A DNA stretch of 64,000 nucleotides, taken from the NCBI GenBank assembly GCA_025504975.1, contig JANUWI010000002.1, positions 1,116,001 to 1,180,000 on the forward strand. Reading direction: 5' to 3'. Position numbers and translations under genes: made by a program. This stretch comes from Plenodomus lindquistii (lineage: Eukaryota > Ascomycota > Dothideomycetes > Pleosporales > Leptosphaeriaceae). The notes below the pieces were generated by a model. It was not told the DNA's origin. It searched no databases and saw nothing but the letters and a program-made list of their open reading frames with translations. Positions 54,834 to 64,000 of this stretch are shown piece by piece. Each line of letters starts with the position of its first letter. Position 1 is the stretch's first letter.

Positions 54834-56177
54834 ATGGTCAAGGCAGTTGTTGCTGGCGCCGCAGGAGGCATTGGACAGGTAAGTTGATTGCGAACTAAGG
54901 TCTCTATACAGCTGCCAGAAATGCTTGGTAGCTGCATTGGGCCTCAATGTCATCGACTTCATAGAGAGCAGACAATCCTGACCATCAACAGCCTCTCTCC
55001 CTTCTCCTCAAGTCCTGCCAGCTTGTTGACGAGCTCGCCCTCTACGATGTTGTCAACGCCCCCGGTGTTGCTACCGATTTGTCACACATCTCCACCCCAG
55101 CGGTACGACTCAACCTGGAGTCTACGACCACCTACAACAGAGCACTGACAAGGGGTAGAAAGTAACGGGTCACCTTCCCAAGGACGACGGTCTCAAGGCA
55201 GCCTTGACTGGCGCTGATGTAGTCGTCATCCCCGCGGGTATTCCCCGTAAGTCGTGCGCGCTCATTGTGCCTTGCCCAGCTCACACCGCGTAGGCAAGCC
55301 CGGCATGACACGTGACGATCTCTTCAAGATCAACGCTGGCATCGTCCAGGGTCTGATCGAGGGTGTCGCCCAGTACTGCCCCAAGGCATTCGTCCTTGTC
55401 ATCTCCAACCCCGTCAACTCGACGGTCCCCATTGCCGCCGAGGTCCTGAAGAAGGCCGGTGTCTTCGACCCCAAGAAACTCTTCGGTGTCACCACTCTCG
55501 ATGTCGTCCGTGCCGAGACATTCGTCGCCGAGATTACTGGCGAGAAGAACCCCGGAAAGCTGAGCATCCCCGTCATTGGTGGTCACTCCGGTGAGACCAT
55601 CGTTCCCCTCTTCAGCCAGGCAAAGCCCAGTGTCAACATCCCCTCCGACAAGCTAGATGCGCTGGTAAACCGCGTACAGTTCGGTGGTGATGAGGTCGTC
55701 AAGGCCAAGGAGGGTGCAGGCTCAGCCACTCTATCCATGGCCTACGCTGGTTACCGTTTCGCCGAGAAGGTTATCAAGGCTTCCAAGGGCGAGAAGGGCA
55801 TTGTTGAGCCCAGCTTCGTCTACCTTCCTGGTGTTGAGGGAGGTGATGCCATTGCGAAGGCTACTGGCACTGACTTCTTCTCCGTACCCATCGAGCTCGG
55901 CGTAAGTGATTGAACAGCTCTACTCCCGAATTACGGTAGCTAATACCTCACCAGGTTGGCGGTGCCGAGAAGGCCATTGATGTTGTCAGCAGCGTCAACG
56001 ACCACGAGAAGAAGCTTCTCCAGGCTTGCTACGACGGTCTCAAGGGCAACATCACCAAGGGTGTCGAGTTCGTCGCGAACCCTCCTGCTAAGTGAGTTGA
56101 CCTATCGCGCGTTCTTTACAGCGAATTGGCCTTACGTTGAAGAGAGTACTAACGAGGTGGTGGTAGATAGGTTGTAG
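54834..56177 (+). CDS. NAD-dependent malate dehydrogenase, probably dual cytosol/peroxisome by alternative splicing
   Basis: Interconverts malate and oxaloacetate with NAD. Exons are 54834-54878, 54992-55102, 55159-55246, 55294-55901 and 55955-56095 (unspliced 3' end, 330 residues, ...NPPAK, TGA at 56093). Alternatively a sixth intron 56092-56170 (GTGAGT donor, TACTAAC branch at 56147-56153, ATAG acceptor) joins a 7-nt exon 56171-56177, giving 331 residues ending ...PPAKL. The NAD Rossmann loop is VAGAAGGIGQ. IPAGIPRKPGMTRDDL carries the substrate-binding arginines, ISNPVNSTVPIAAEV follows, and the catalytic His is in IPVIGGHSGETIVPL. No N-terminal mitochondrial presequence is seen, so the unspliced form should be cytosolic. 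AKL is a type 1 peroxisomal signal. Family certain; the last intron is inferred from signals. Confidence 0.94.
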
Positions 56178-56412
56178 CGAGCGACCGGACACGATGGTGG
56201 ATGATACATTACGAAAATACGCCTTAGCGTAGTACGATAGTACCCACGGCACAACACGGATGTTGTTGGCGATCCTGGTCAGATAGCTCAAAATGAAAGC
56301 TGCCTGCCATGCTCTTGATTCGTTCCTCTATACGTGTAATGTATCTCCAAAATCATGCTTCCGTGACGCCTTGCAATGCCGCTGAATAAAGCTGTGTACT
56401 TCTTCGGAAAGT

Positions 56413-57276
56413 CTAATTTTTTGCTCCCGCCGTTCGTATCTGAAAAGTTGCACCAGGCAACGCAGCCGACTCTGCTGTGACGGTCGCCGTGATTCCCAGC
56501 GAGGCCAAACATCCCCGTATTAGACCGGCCGGGAAATACAAGAATGGCTGTACTCGCGCTTGGCTGTTCGCGTCCCGACCTAAAGCAATATCTCCCGTCT
56601 GTGCGACAAGGGCTGCCTGCATAGCTGGGTCAAACTTTTTGGTATCGAAGCTCATTCGTGTGAGCGGCTTGAACGTGTTGTCGGTGAGCACATAGATCCC
56701 ACGATGGTTCGTCTTGAGGTTATCAATCTGCTTGCGAAACAGCAGAGTCCAAAGATCCTTGCACAAAAACTTGATAACATCAAGTGGTGCAGTCGGTCGA
56801 GGTGCGTCGCGTGAAAACCTACACATGACGCAGCATTAGCACACTGCGCGCCCCAAAGACCCCGTAGCCCACGCATAAACATGTGGGATAGAACCATACC
56901 GTTCCACAACGCCCAGTCCAACTCTGTATCCCAGCCCCTCCAGCCGATGAAACACGGCCTCCCTCGCTTCCTCCTCATCCACAGTCGCCGTGCCGCCCAC
57001 TGGTCCCCCATCCGTCCCTACACCTCCCCGTGATGTTGCCGCCGTGGTACTCGAAGCATCGTTGCTGGTCGCTGAATTGCGCTTCGGCCGCGCGCCAGAA
57101 GACGACCCGTGTATCCATTCGTCTTCTCGTGCGGCAAGGTCGGCGGTTATGCGATATGCCATGGGAACGAGCTCGATGAGCAGGAGGTCCAGACATGTGG
57201 TGTTGAGGAGGGAGAATGTGGGATCGTGGTAATTGGACGATGGCTCGGTTGTTGTGGGGGGAATGGGGGATGCCAT
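56413..57276 (-). CDS. TRS33: TRAPP complex subunit TRS33 (TRAPPC6)
   Basis: A core subunit of the TRAPP vesicle-tethering/Rab-GEF complex at the Golgi. Exons are 56900-57276 and 56413-56818 (81-nt intron), 260 residues. The N-terminal LLNTTCLDLLLIELVPMAYRI helix starts the Bet3-like fold. An inserted Ser/Gly/Ala-rich loop (about residues 55-95) is longer than in yeast. After RLEGLGYRVGLGVVERFSRD, which spans the intron, come FLCKDLWTLLFRKQIDNLK and NHRGIYVLTDNTF, conserved in Trs33/TRAPPC6. GLIRGCLASLGI is the C-terminal helix. Convergent with the MDH gene, stops about 240 bp apart. Confidence 0.9.
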
Positions 57277-58093
57277 CTTGGGGTTGAGTATGTGGCTGGG
57301 CGCGTTGGGTGTTTGTCGTCGGGTCTGTAGGATGTGGTGGGCTCGAGACAGAGGTGGGTGGGCGTAGGTGTGAGCTGTCGCGCGGTGGATTGCGGGGCGC
57401 TAGGTCGAGTTGAGGTCACGTAGGGGGAGTGCTTCGGTCGTTGGTGCTTTGAGCGTAGTTGGAGTTGAGGTTTAGAGTCAGTGAAGTGACTTGACTGTAG
57501 AATGCATGTCGAGGTGGGTGTTCGCGAGCCGCGGCCGATCAGCTGCAAGGGTCCGCAATGGGTGTCATGGCTTGGCGCCAGGTACGAGTCGGTTCAACCC
57601 GACTGACTTTAGCACGACAGTATCAACCCATCATCCAATTTTACAAATCGATGGAGTAATCACATGTGCTGAAAAAGGCGACAGATTAAAGCTTTGTGGA
57701 TATTCTCATCGCCTAGCAGGTGGACACTTTGCATGATCCCATGCATACGCAAAACTACAGGTCTAGTCACGATGTCTGAAAGCGTTGATTCTGAGTTATG
57801 TAGAATCCGAGTTATGTAGAATCCGAGTTATGTAGAATCCGAGTTATGTAGAATCCGACTAAAAGACAATTGTACCCTGGAGACTCAAACAAACCATGAT
57901 CAGTGCAAGTGTCTGGAGGAACTCAGTACTGTGCAGGGCTTGGCCGTCATCCGCTGCCATTGGCTATGGTACGATACTGAATCCATTGTGCACGGATCGG
58001 TTTTGTTACCATCTGTATGGCGGTTGCTTGGTCCATCCGCCTTCATGGCATCAAGAGACCTCCCAGTCCCTGCAAAGCTTGGCCCACTCACGT
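57277..58093. other. Intergenic, about 0.8 kb, with a minisatellite
   Basis: Upstream of TRS33 (minus) and downstream of the broken 2EXR/F-box-like gene. Contains the four-copy 16-bp repeat listed separately and a 6-bp-stem hairpin (AGTCGG/CCGACT, 57587-57604). No gene supported. Confidence 0.5.
57793..57856 (+). repeat. 16-bp minisatellite, four perfect copies
   Basis: The unit GAGTTATGTAGAATCC is repeated four times head to tail without a mismatch, followed by the partial unit GA. It lies in the spacer between TRS33 and the 2EXR/F-box-like pseudogene. Perfect identity suggests recent expansion. Confidence 0.95.
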
Positions 58094-58719
58094 TCATCCA
58101 TTCTTCGGTGTCTCCACGGCGGCGTCCACCAGAGCTGACAATTGGTCCCGCTTTTGAATCTCCAAAGCGAGCTGGTTGTCGTCCGTCGAACGCGGCGTTG
58201 GATATGTCCAAACCCATATGATCGGAGTCCGAAATCTATCGTCAAGTCTGGACAATCCATATAACAATGCGCCACTCCACATTCGTTCAGCTTCCACAGA
58301 TGTTGGGAGAAGCACTTCAATGAACTTCTTACGCTGGATCGCTATCATCTGGACGAACGTGCATTCGTCGAAGTAGGAAGGAGATTGTCTTGGATGCTTT
58401 ACTCGAATCGCTTTGACTAATCCTCATGACTGAGACGGAGTCGTATGGGCTGATCTGGAAGTTGCTCAAGCGTTCTCTTCAAGATTTTCTCTGCTTCTCG
58501 ACATATCTGCTTGCATGTTGCGAGAAACTGCATCGGGAATAGTCTTTTTAGTAGAGTGAATGTCGCTTCGGGAGCCGGTTTGAAAGGTAAGTGATGCCCG
58601 TGGAACATGTTCAGAGGGATTGGGCGGGTGAATAGAGTGATGGCCTCGTACACCATAACGCGTATTTCGATCGGAAGGTCGAGGAACCGGAAAGCCATAT
58701 TTGCTGGTCCGTCTGACAT
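58094..58719 (-). pseudogene. 2EXR/F-box-like hypothetical protein, frameshifted
   Basis: The first frame (58417-58719) starts MSDGPANMAF and encodes FRFLDLPIEIRVMVYEAI, which resembles the LPxEIRxxIY start of the 2EXR/F-box-like proteins common in Pezizomycotina, then FLATCKQICREAEKILKRTL, also typical. It stops at TAG 58417-58419. A second minus frame is open from 58423 to 58094 and encodes ~109 residues (KAIRVKHPRQSPSYFDEC ... RTPIIWVWTYP). The two frames overlap at 58417-58423. I find no good intron linking them. Either a one-base frameshift broke the gene, or the base sequence has an error, or only the 100-residue first frame is translated. Function unknown. Confidence 0.4.
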
Positions 58720-59049
58720 TGCTATAGGATACGTGATGCAAATATGTGGGGCTTGTATATTCTGAGTTGAAATAGTGCGGTGTTCGAAAAGTACTGAGGG
58801 TCGGGTAGGTAAGTAGGGCAGAAAGCCGGGCGCACGATAGTAGCCCTGATCTAAGCCGATCCATGGTACTGGGAGCCGACTGCAGTACCTATGATGTTCG
58901 GGTTGTTCCCCGCCCCCATGTTGTTAGCGACATCAGAAATTGTCTGGGTCACTCACAGGGTTGTCTTCGTGGAAAAGGATGACCGAGAGAAGGACTTGTA
59001 ACGCTATCTGGAGAGTACATAGATAGAGACTGCAAAGGCTGTCGAAAAA
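58720..59049. other. Short intergenic spacer
   Basis: 330 bp between the 2EXR/F-box-like start and the M24 peptidase stop, both minus strand. Nothing recognised. Confidence 0.45.
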
Positions 59050-60528
59050 TCATGGATCCCATGGGCTTGTTGCAAATCCGCCACTGAGGTTCTCAGCCTC
59101 CCCGTCTTCGCGCACGACGAGAACGTCCTCAAGTCGGACACCGAATTTGTCGAGAATGTAAATGCCTGGCTCAGCTGTGAAGACCATACCAGGCCGTAAT
59201 ACTGCTCCAAAATTGCCCTTGTTGAGATACGGGCTCTCGTGTGCCTTGATGCCGATCCCATGACCCAGGCGATGACTGAAATACTTTCCATGGCCTGCTG
59301 TCTCGATGACACTACGCGCTGCGATATCAACTGACGCAGCCGTATTGTTTGGCACCATCGCCTTGACGGCTGCCGCCTGTGCTTCAAGGACGATCTGCCA
59401 CACTTGCATCTGTTCAGTGGTATTGGACCCCAAACTATTTAGCTCCATCCTCGATGGAGGAAAGAAGGTACGAGTGACATCGCTGGAATAACCGTACAAA
59501 TGCGCACCAACATCGATCAGGACGAACATACCACTCTCGAGCTTCCTCGTTCCATCGTAGCCTCCGTGGGGTAGAGCCGCACTTTTGCCAAATTCCACCA
59601 GATCAAAGAAAGGTTGCAGTCCAGCTGCGCTCAATGTTTTGTCAAGCACTGTAGCGACCTCACTCTCTGTAACACCAAGATATAGGCACAGCCTCATTGC
59701 TCTAATAGCCTCGACAGTCCCAGAATTGACTGCTTTCAGAATACCTATCTCCCGATTGGTCTTAGCTTGCCGGACGGCCTGAACTTCTCCATAAAGTCCA
59801 ACGACAGTGAATCCATTAGAACCCAAACCACGTTGGATGAAGTCCCGCATTTCTTCGTCTACCATTACCATTGGCGAGAGCGTATCGCCCCAAATCTCTG
59901 ACAGATAGAGAGTGGTGTAGTAATTCCATTCTTCCTCATACGTGATCGTATGGATTGGCTTTTCAAAAGGCATGTTCAGCAACCTAGCTCGCGTCTCTTC
60001 GAATGCCGGGACCAGGAATGACGTGTTAGCAATAACGTTGCCATCGGAACGCTTTACAGGTCTAATAACCATAAGGAAAGGTCTCTCCTCGGGCTCCCAT
60101 GGCTCCCACTCGGGTTGTGTGATGTTGGCATAATAGCTGAAGGTGTAGCCAGGCTCCACTACGAATGCATCAACGCCATCTGCTTCAAGCGCTCTTGCGA
60201 GATTATCCCGTCGCAGAATGTACTCGTCCAGAGGTGGCCGCTCGGCCGTTTTGAGGAATTCAAGTCCAGTATCGAGGTAGGTCTCGATTGAGCATTTGCT
60301 GAAACGATTCAAGTCTGATTCCACGGGGCGGCTGAACTTGAGTATGGATGTCGTGTTCTTGAATACGAGATTAGCGCCTGCCTATCGTGTTGACCTCGGA
60401 GATTGTACCCAGAACAACAGGACCGCGACAACGATAACGAACGAGCACCAACGTGCCACATATGACACGCGCGCATGCCAAGATGAGGAACTTCGAGCGA
60501 AGATATGCGTGTGTGGCGAAGTCTTCAT
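59050..60528 (-). CDS. M24 family metallopeptidase (Xaa-Pro dipeptidase/creatinase-like) with N-terminal membrane anchor
   Basis: Exons are 60409-60528 and 59050-60357, 475 residues. The start ATG at 60528 gives a 28-residue basic head and one membrane segment (FVIVVAVLLFW), so a type II membrane or secretory-pathway protein is likely. Residues ~60-210 form the creatinase-like N-terminal domain (VDAFVVEPGYTFSYYANI, WEPWEPEERPFLMVI). The pita-bread catalytic domain has the metal ligands Asp in VLIDVGAH and GYSSDVTRTF, His in RLGHGIGIKAHE, and Glu in FTAEPGIY and GVRLEDVLVV. The only intron (60358-60408, 51 nt) ends in AAG rather than CAG/TAG and keeps the frame. Left unspliced, an in-frame TAG (60382-60384) stops translation after 48 codons. 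Peptide substrate unknown. Confidence 0.82.
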
Positions 60529-61389
60529 GATTCACGAACAGTTGATGAGTGGAGATGGTAAGGCAGGTAGATTGTGCCATCAGGCGACTGCCCAAATCAC
60601 GACCGGCTGATGTAAGCAGATGGGATGCGGTGGCAGTCGTTACCTTACGCCTGTGCAACTGAGTGCTGGTGATCCATGGAATACTTGACAGACAATGCCA
60701 AGTTATCGATCAACCGTAATTGTTTGGTTACGACGTTGCAGAGTCGTGGTGAATTTCATGGTACGTTCCGTTGCTTCCTCGTATACATGGTAGCAGCACT
60801 AAAATGAGGCAGTAGAGTGTCACCAAGATCCAAAGACAATACCTCACAAGTCCTTAGTGCATCTATGATAAGGTGTGTGCCCAATGAGAGGAACGATGAT
60901 AAATCTACGCCACTACAGACTTGAGCACGGCTAGCTTTCGACGGAATTGTCCTAGGATTCGCAACCCCTAATCACAGCTTTTCCATTTGATCATTTCCAA
61001 AGGCTAATTAACGTGCAGGGGTTTTCTACTATGAATAGAATTGATCAGCGGGGCATTGTGTCGGACCGTTGGTTTAGTGCGTGTAGCGCTGTCATGCGCT
61101 TGGTTCACCCATGCGTCCGGCCAAATTTGCTCTAGGATATGGTATATATACGAATTTCGGCTCAGAATTCCAGAAGATGTAGAGAATATTGCACTCCATC
61201 ACACTATCGTTCCATTTTTCCTTACCTACGGAGTCGCATTCGCTTGTTCAATCTCCAAACCTTGGTTCTTTCCTATCATAAGCTGGGAATTCATTCGGTA
61301 ACACGCAACCTACATCTCACTTCTATCTTTCGAACTATACCTACTTGCGCACCATCTTCAACACCACCAGATATAAGTCATTTTGAACT
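60529..61389. other. Divergent promoter region, M24 peptidase/peroxidase
   Basis: About 860 bp, moderately AT-rich in the 200 bp before the peroxidase. Nothing else recognised. Confidence 0.5.
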
Positions 61390-63165
61390 ATGAAGTGGGT
61401 CTTAGTGACGAACATTGCGCTCGTCGCACCTGCTTCGGCAGCGTATATTTGGCCCAACCCGCAGGACTCAATGGACGATGTACTCTTTAATCAAGGTGGA
61501 TACCGTCGTAACGGCGCCCTATCTGATCGTATGTACTCCGATTGTGTGGTCGATGTCTAGTTGGAGGATTGACCAGAATTGCAGAGGTTAGGACCTGTGA
61601 CTTTGGCGCAAACCGGCCTGGGATTCAAAAGGCAGCTGAATGTAAGCATCTTGTCATTATTGTAGTTACTTTACAGGAATCTCTTAACATTCGAAAATAG
61701 GGGTCCGCACCGCTTTCCATGACGCTGTTACTCACGATGCTGACTCCAGAATCGGTGGTCTGGACGCGTCAATTCAATATGAGCTGGACCGCGTCGAGAA
61801 CCTAGGTAGTGCCCTGAACAGTACACTGGCGGATATTTCCAGCTCAGTAAACATTCACAGCTCTGCAGCCGATCTCATTGCCCTTGCTATGGTCATGTCT
61901 GTTGCTCGCTGTGGAGATTTTCGCGTCCCACTTCGCATGGGCCGAGTGGATGCGACAGTAGCTGGTGTCAAAGGTGTGCCAGAGGCTCACACCGACCTTG
62001 AGACTTCCAGGCGTAGATTCGAGATGGCCAGCTTCAATCAGAGTAAGAACTTCTTTCCCTTCGCCTGCAACTACATGCGGCGTTACTCATGCTTACGGTC
62101 GCAGCCGAAATGATTACCCTGGTTGCGTGCGGTCATAGCATCGGGTCAGTTCACTCTGTCGATCATCCTGAGATTGTCTCCGGAGAGCCTGCAGATTCAA
62201 ACGTCGCCCGCTTCGACACCACATTTGGCGAGCTCGACAACGCCGTGGTCACTGAATACCTAAACAATTCCACTGCCAATCCTCTCATTCGCAACACCAA
62301 CGACACCCTCAACTCAGACAAGCGCATCTTTGCCTCCGATAACAATGTCACGATGAGGAAACTAGCCGATAAGGCACATTTTAAGGCTCAATGCGAAGTT
62401 CTCCTTGAGCGCATGATCGACTTAGTACCTGGGGACGTCAAACTAACCGAGCCTCTAGTACCATCAGATATCAGACCATACATTGACTCTTATCAACTCA
62501 TTGGCAATGGCTCCATCGAGTTCGCAGGCTCTATTCGCGTACGCATTTCTCCTGTTACAGGCCGGAATCGTACTACCCTTACTTCAGACCTGATCCCCAT
62601 ATCTCGCAGCGGGGACCAGGGTGCCGTTATTCCGGCTCCACAGGCCACCTACCTACTGGGCTTGACTTCTGGCTATCTCGATGAGTTGTTTCAATGGTTC
62701 GACTTCAAACAGACACTGGAACCTGGTCAAGCATTGAAATCATTCAACATTCGTGTCGACGACACCATTTACGACAACGCTGGCACAGGTGGATATCCTC
62801 TGAACCCGGACATCCTCTTCCAACAGCGCCAATCTTGCGTCACATTTGATGTAGCTACTAACAAGGGAACCCTGATAGTCGTGGCTGCCGTATCGAAATC
62901 GCTCTTAAGCGGCGGCGCGGTCCCCAAGATGCGAGTCATCCAAAGAATCGACCAGGAACGGAACTTCATTCCGCGCCTCGAGCCCGAAATCGTTGAAATG
63001 ACGAGACTCAGCAAGGAGACTGCTGACTACGTGTATTATAACGTTTCGACGTCCCTTCCTCGCAATGGCCTTCGGACTAGCTTTGATCTTGCAGTGGGCG
63101 ACTCAAAGGTCGAATTCATTCAAACGGGGGGACTTGGTGGTGGCAAGGAATGTGAGGCGTTATGA
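61390..63165 (+). CDS. Secreted haem peroxidase (plant/fungal/bacterial superfamily)
   Basis: Exons are 61390-61528, 61585-61641, 61701-62042 and 62105-63165; introns are 56, 59 and 62 nt; 532 residues. The signal peptide MKWVLVTNIALVAPASA is followed by a short linker. The distal haem pocket is WVRTAFHDAVTHD (Arg68, His72). The proximal ligand is His190 in LVACGHSIGSVHSVDHPE. SRIGGLDASIQYE and ADLIALAMVMSVARCG are further family blocks. The ~300 residues after the peroxidase core have no known fold that I recognise; they are beta-strand-like with several N-glycosylation sites (NNST, NDT, NGS, NVT). This two-part layout occurs in fungal extracellular peroxidases of unclear substrate. No WSC domain seen. 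Confidence 0.85.
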
Positions 63166-63459
63166 TTCAAATTCTAGTTAGACCTAAGCTTGCCGGAACT
63201 ACTCTTGTGATCGTATTGCAATATTCCATTTCGGCAGTCAAGTGATGCACCAGGTGGGTTTGATGTACCTTGCAATTAAGGTTGCATCGGTCCTGGTTAA
63301 TATTGAGCTCAAGGAGGCTCCAACTCTAAAATGCCATGAACTATTATTACAAAGTATTGTTCAAGTACAATGGATACCAAAAAAGACGTTAACGAAACAG
63401 CAAGGCAACGTAGTGACTTCGAACAATGCGCTGTAACGTAAGGGGAGGGTATCAAAATT
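63166..63459. other. Convergent 3' spacer
   Basis: 294 bp, AT-rich, between the peroxidase stop and the kinase-like stop codon. Nothing recognised. Confidence 0.45.
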
Positions 63460-64000
63460 TCAAACTCCGCACCGCTCTAGTACTGGTACGCCAAATAACC
63501 AAACCATAGCCCACAAAAGCGCAGTCGTTTCACTAACTCGTGTCGCCAAAACACTATCAGCAGCGCGCCTGAGCGCGGCGCGGCGCGGCAAGAGACCCCA
63601 CGGATGTTGGTGAATTGTAGGCGCACGACTCTCATCTGTTGTGTTGCTTGCGCCTGATAACCCAGGATACTCCACGAGTGACCTTTTTTGCATCTCCAAG
63701 GCACTCATAGTTTGTGCATACGCAAGTGCCCACCAAAGTAGCCTGCTCAGAGGCCCCTCGCTCTCGAATAGTGCAGTATTGAATACATCTGCGTCGACAG
63801 ACGACCAAATGAGCTTGAGATATGATTTCAGTAATCGTATGACATCGTTTGCGCGACAATCGGCGAGCTGGTCGTTGCTCTTCCAGAGTCGCGAAAAGTG
63901 GTAGGGATGAAGGACGTGTCTTAAGTTGCCCAGGTCACCCAAGACCCAATGCGAATCGTCTCGAACGAAGATGTTGCCGGGCTTGACATCGTCATGACAG
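63460..64000 (-). CDS. Protein-kinase-like domain, C-terminal part (gene runs off the right edge)
   Basis: The last ~180 residues of a minus-strand gene whose 5' part is outside the window. The visible N-terminal end reads CHDDVKPGNIFV, matching the catalytic loop H-x-D-x-K-P-x-N of eukaryotic protein kinases. It is followed by WVLGDLGNLRH, where the metal-binding DFG is replaced by DLG. Downstream are helices with CRANDVIRLLKSYLKLIW and a basic, Trp/Leu-rich end; the usual APE motif is not obvious. A divergent fungal kinase-like protein is likely, and activity is uncertain because half the domain is missing. The stop codon is at 63460-63462. Confidence 0.6.
   Translation of the reverse strand, partial: CHDDVKPGNIFVRDDSHWVLGDLGNLRHVLHPYHFSRLWKSNDQLADCRANDVIRLLKSYLKLIWSSVDADVFNTALFESEGPLSRLLWWALAYAQTMSALEMQKRSLVEYPGLSGASNTTDESRAPTIHQHPWGLLPRRAALRRAADSVLATRVSETTALLWAMVWLFGVPVLERCGV

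Noticed and set aside
57587..57604. Hairpin AGTCGG-TTCAAC-CCGACT resembling a T-arm
   Set aside because: Loop length and pairing do not fit a T-arm, and no other tRNA arms surround it.
60382..60384. Nonsense mutation/pseudogene call for the M24 peptidase
   Set aside because: A 51-nt frame-keeping intron with a branch site removes the TAG, so an intact spliced gene is the simpler reading.

Overview
This 64 kb window looks like nuclear DNA of a filamentous ascomycete (Pezizomycotina). A Dothideomycete such as one of the Pleosporales is my best guess, from general resemblance only. The evidence is dense protein-coding genes on both strands, short spliceosomal introns (mostly 45-80 nt, GT..AG, often with a CTAAC/CTAAT-like branch site), about 50% GC, and typical filamentous-fungal genes: a GH6 cellulase, a ccg-9-type trehalose synthase, a GH31 glucosidase, a secreted haem peroxidase and a TUP1 co-repressor. 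I found no tRNA, rRNA, CRISPR array or intact transposon. Exon boundaries were read by eye and checked for phase and total length, so every multi-exon model below is frame-consistent unless stated otherwise.

Left part (1-25 kb), in order: 5' end of a secreted GH6 cellobiohydrolase (-), endosomal/vacuolar Na+/H+ exchanger NHX1-type (-), SUT1-type sugar/H+ symporter (+), RIT1 initiator-tRNA ribosylphosphate transferase (+), PlsC-family acyltransferase (-), mitochondrial NADH kinase POS5-type (+), GT32 Golgi glycosyltransferase (-), Kre9/Knh1-like type I membrane protein (+), CCG-9-type trehalose synthase (-) and the co-repressor TUP1 (+).

Middle (25-41 kb): a single gene, an AZF1-like C2H2 zinc-finger factor at 31.1-32.7 kb (-), lies between two long stretches (about 6.3 and 7.9 kb) in which I can support no coding gene.

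Right part (40.6-64 kb), gene-dense again: SIZ/PIAS SUMO ligase (-), LLPH-like ribosome-biogenesis protein (+), GH31 glucosidase (+), mitochondrial uS10m (-), purine nucleoside phosphorylase (+), FCF2 rRNA-processing factor (-), HAP5/NF-YC (+), NAD-malate dehydrogenase (+), TRAPP subunit TRS33 (-), a frameshifted 2EXR/F-box-like gene (-), an M24 peptidase with an N-terminal membrane anchor (-), a secreted haem peroxidase (+), and the 3' part of a protein-kinase-like gene (-) that leaves the window.

Most of this is housekeeping and regulatory gene content with no single operon-like logic. The most interesting observation is at the malate dehydrogenase 3' end. Reading straight through gives a protein ending ...PPAK. 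A near-consensus intron (GTGAGT donor, TACTAAC branch, TAG acceptor) overlaps the stop codon, and its removal gives ...PPAKL, a peroxisomal targeting signal. This would allow one gene to serve cytosol and peroxisome. Other notable points are a 14-nt microexon in HAP5, a GC-AG intron in the SUMO ligase, an intron with an unusual AAG acceptor that hides an in-frame TAG in the M24 peptidase, and a cluster of CCAAT boxes upstream of HAP5 itself.
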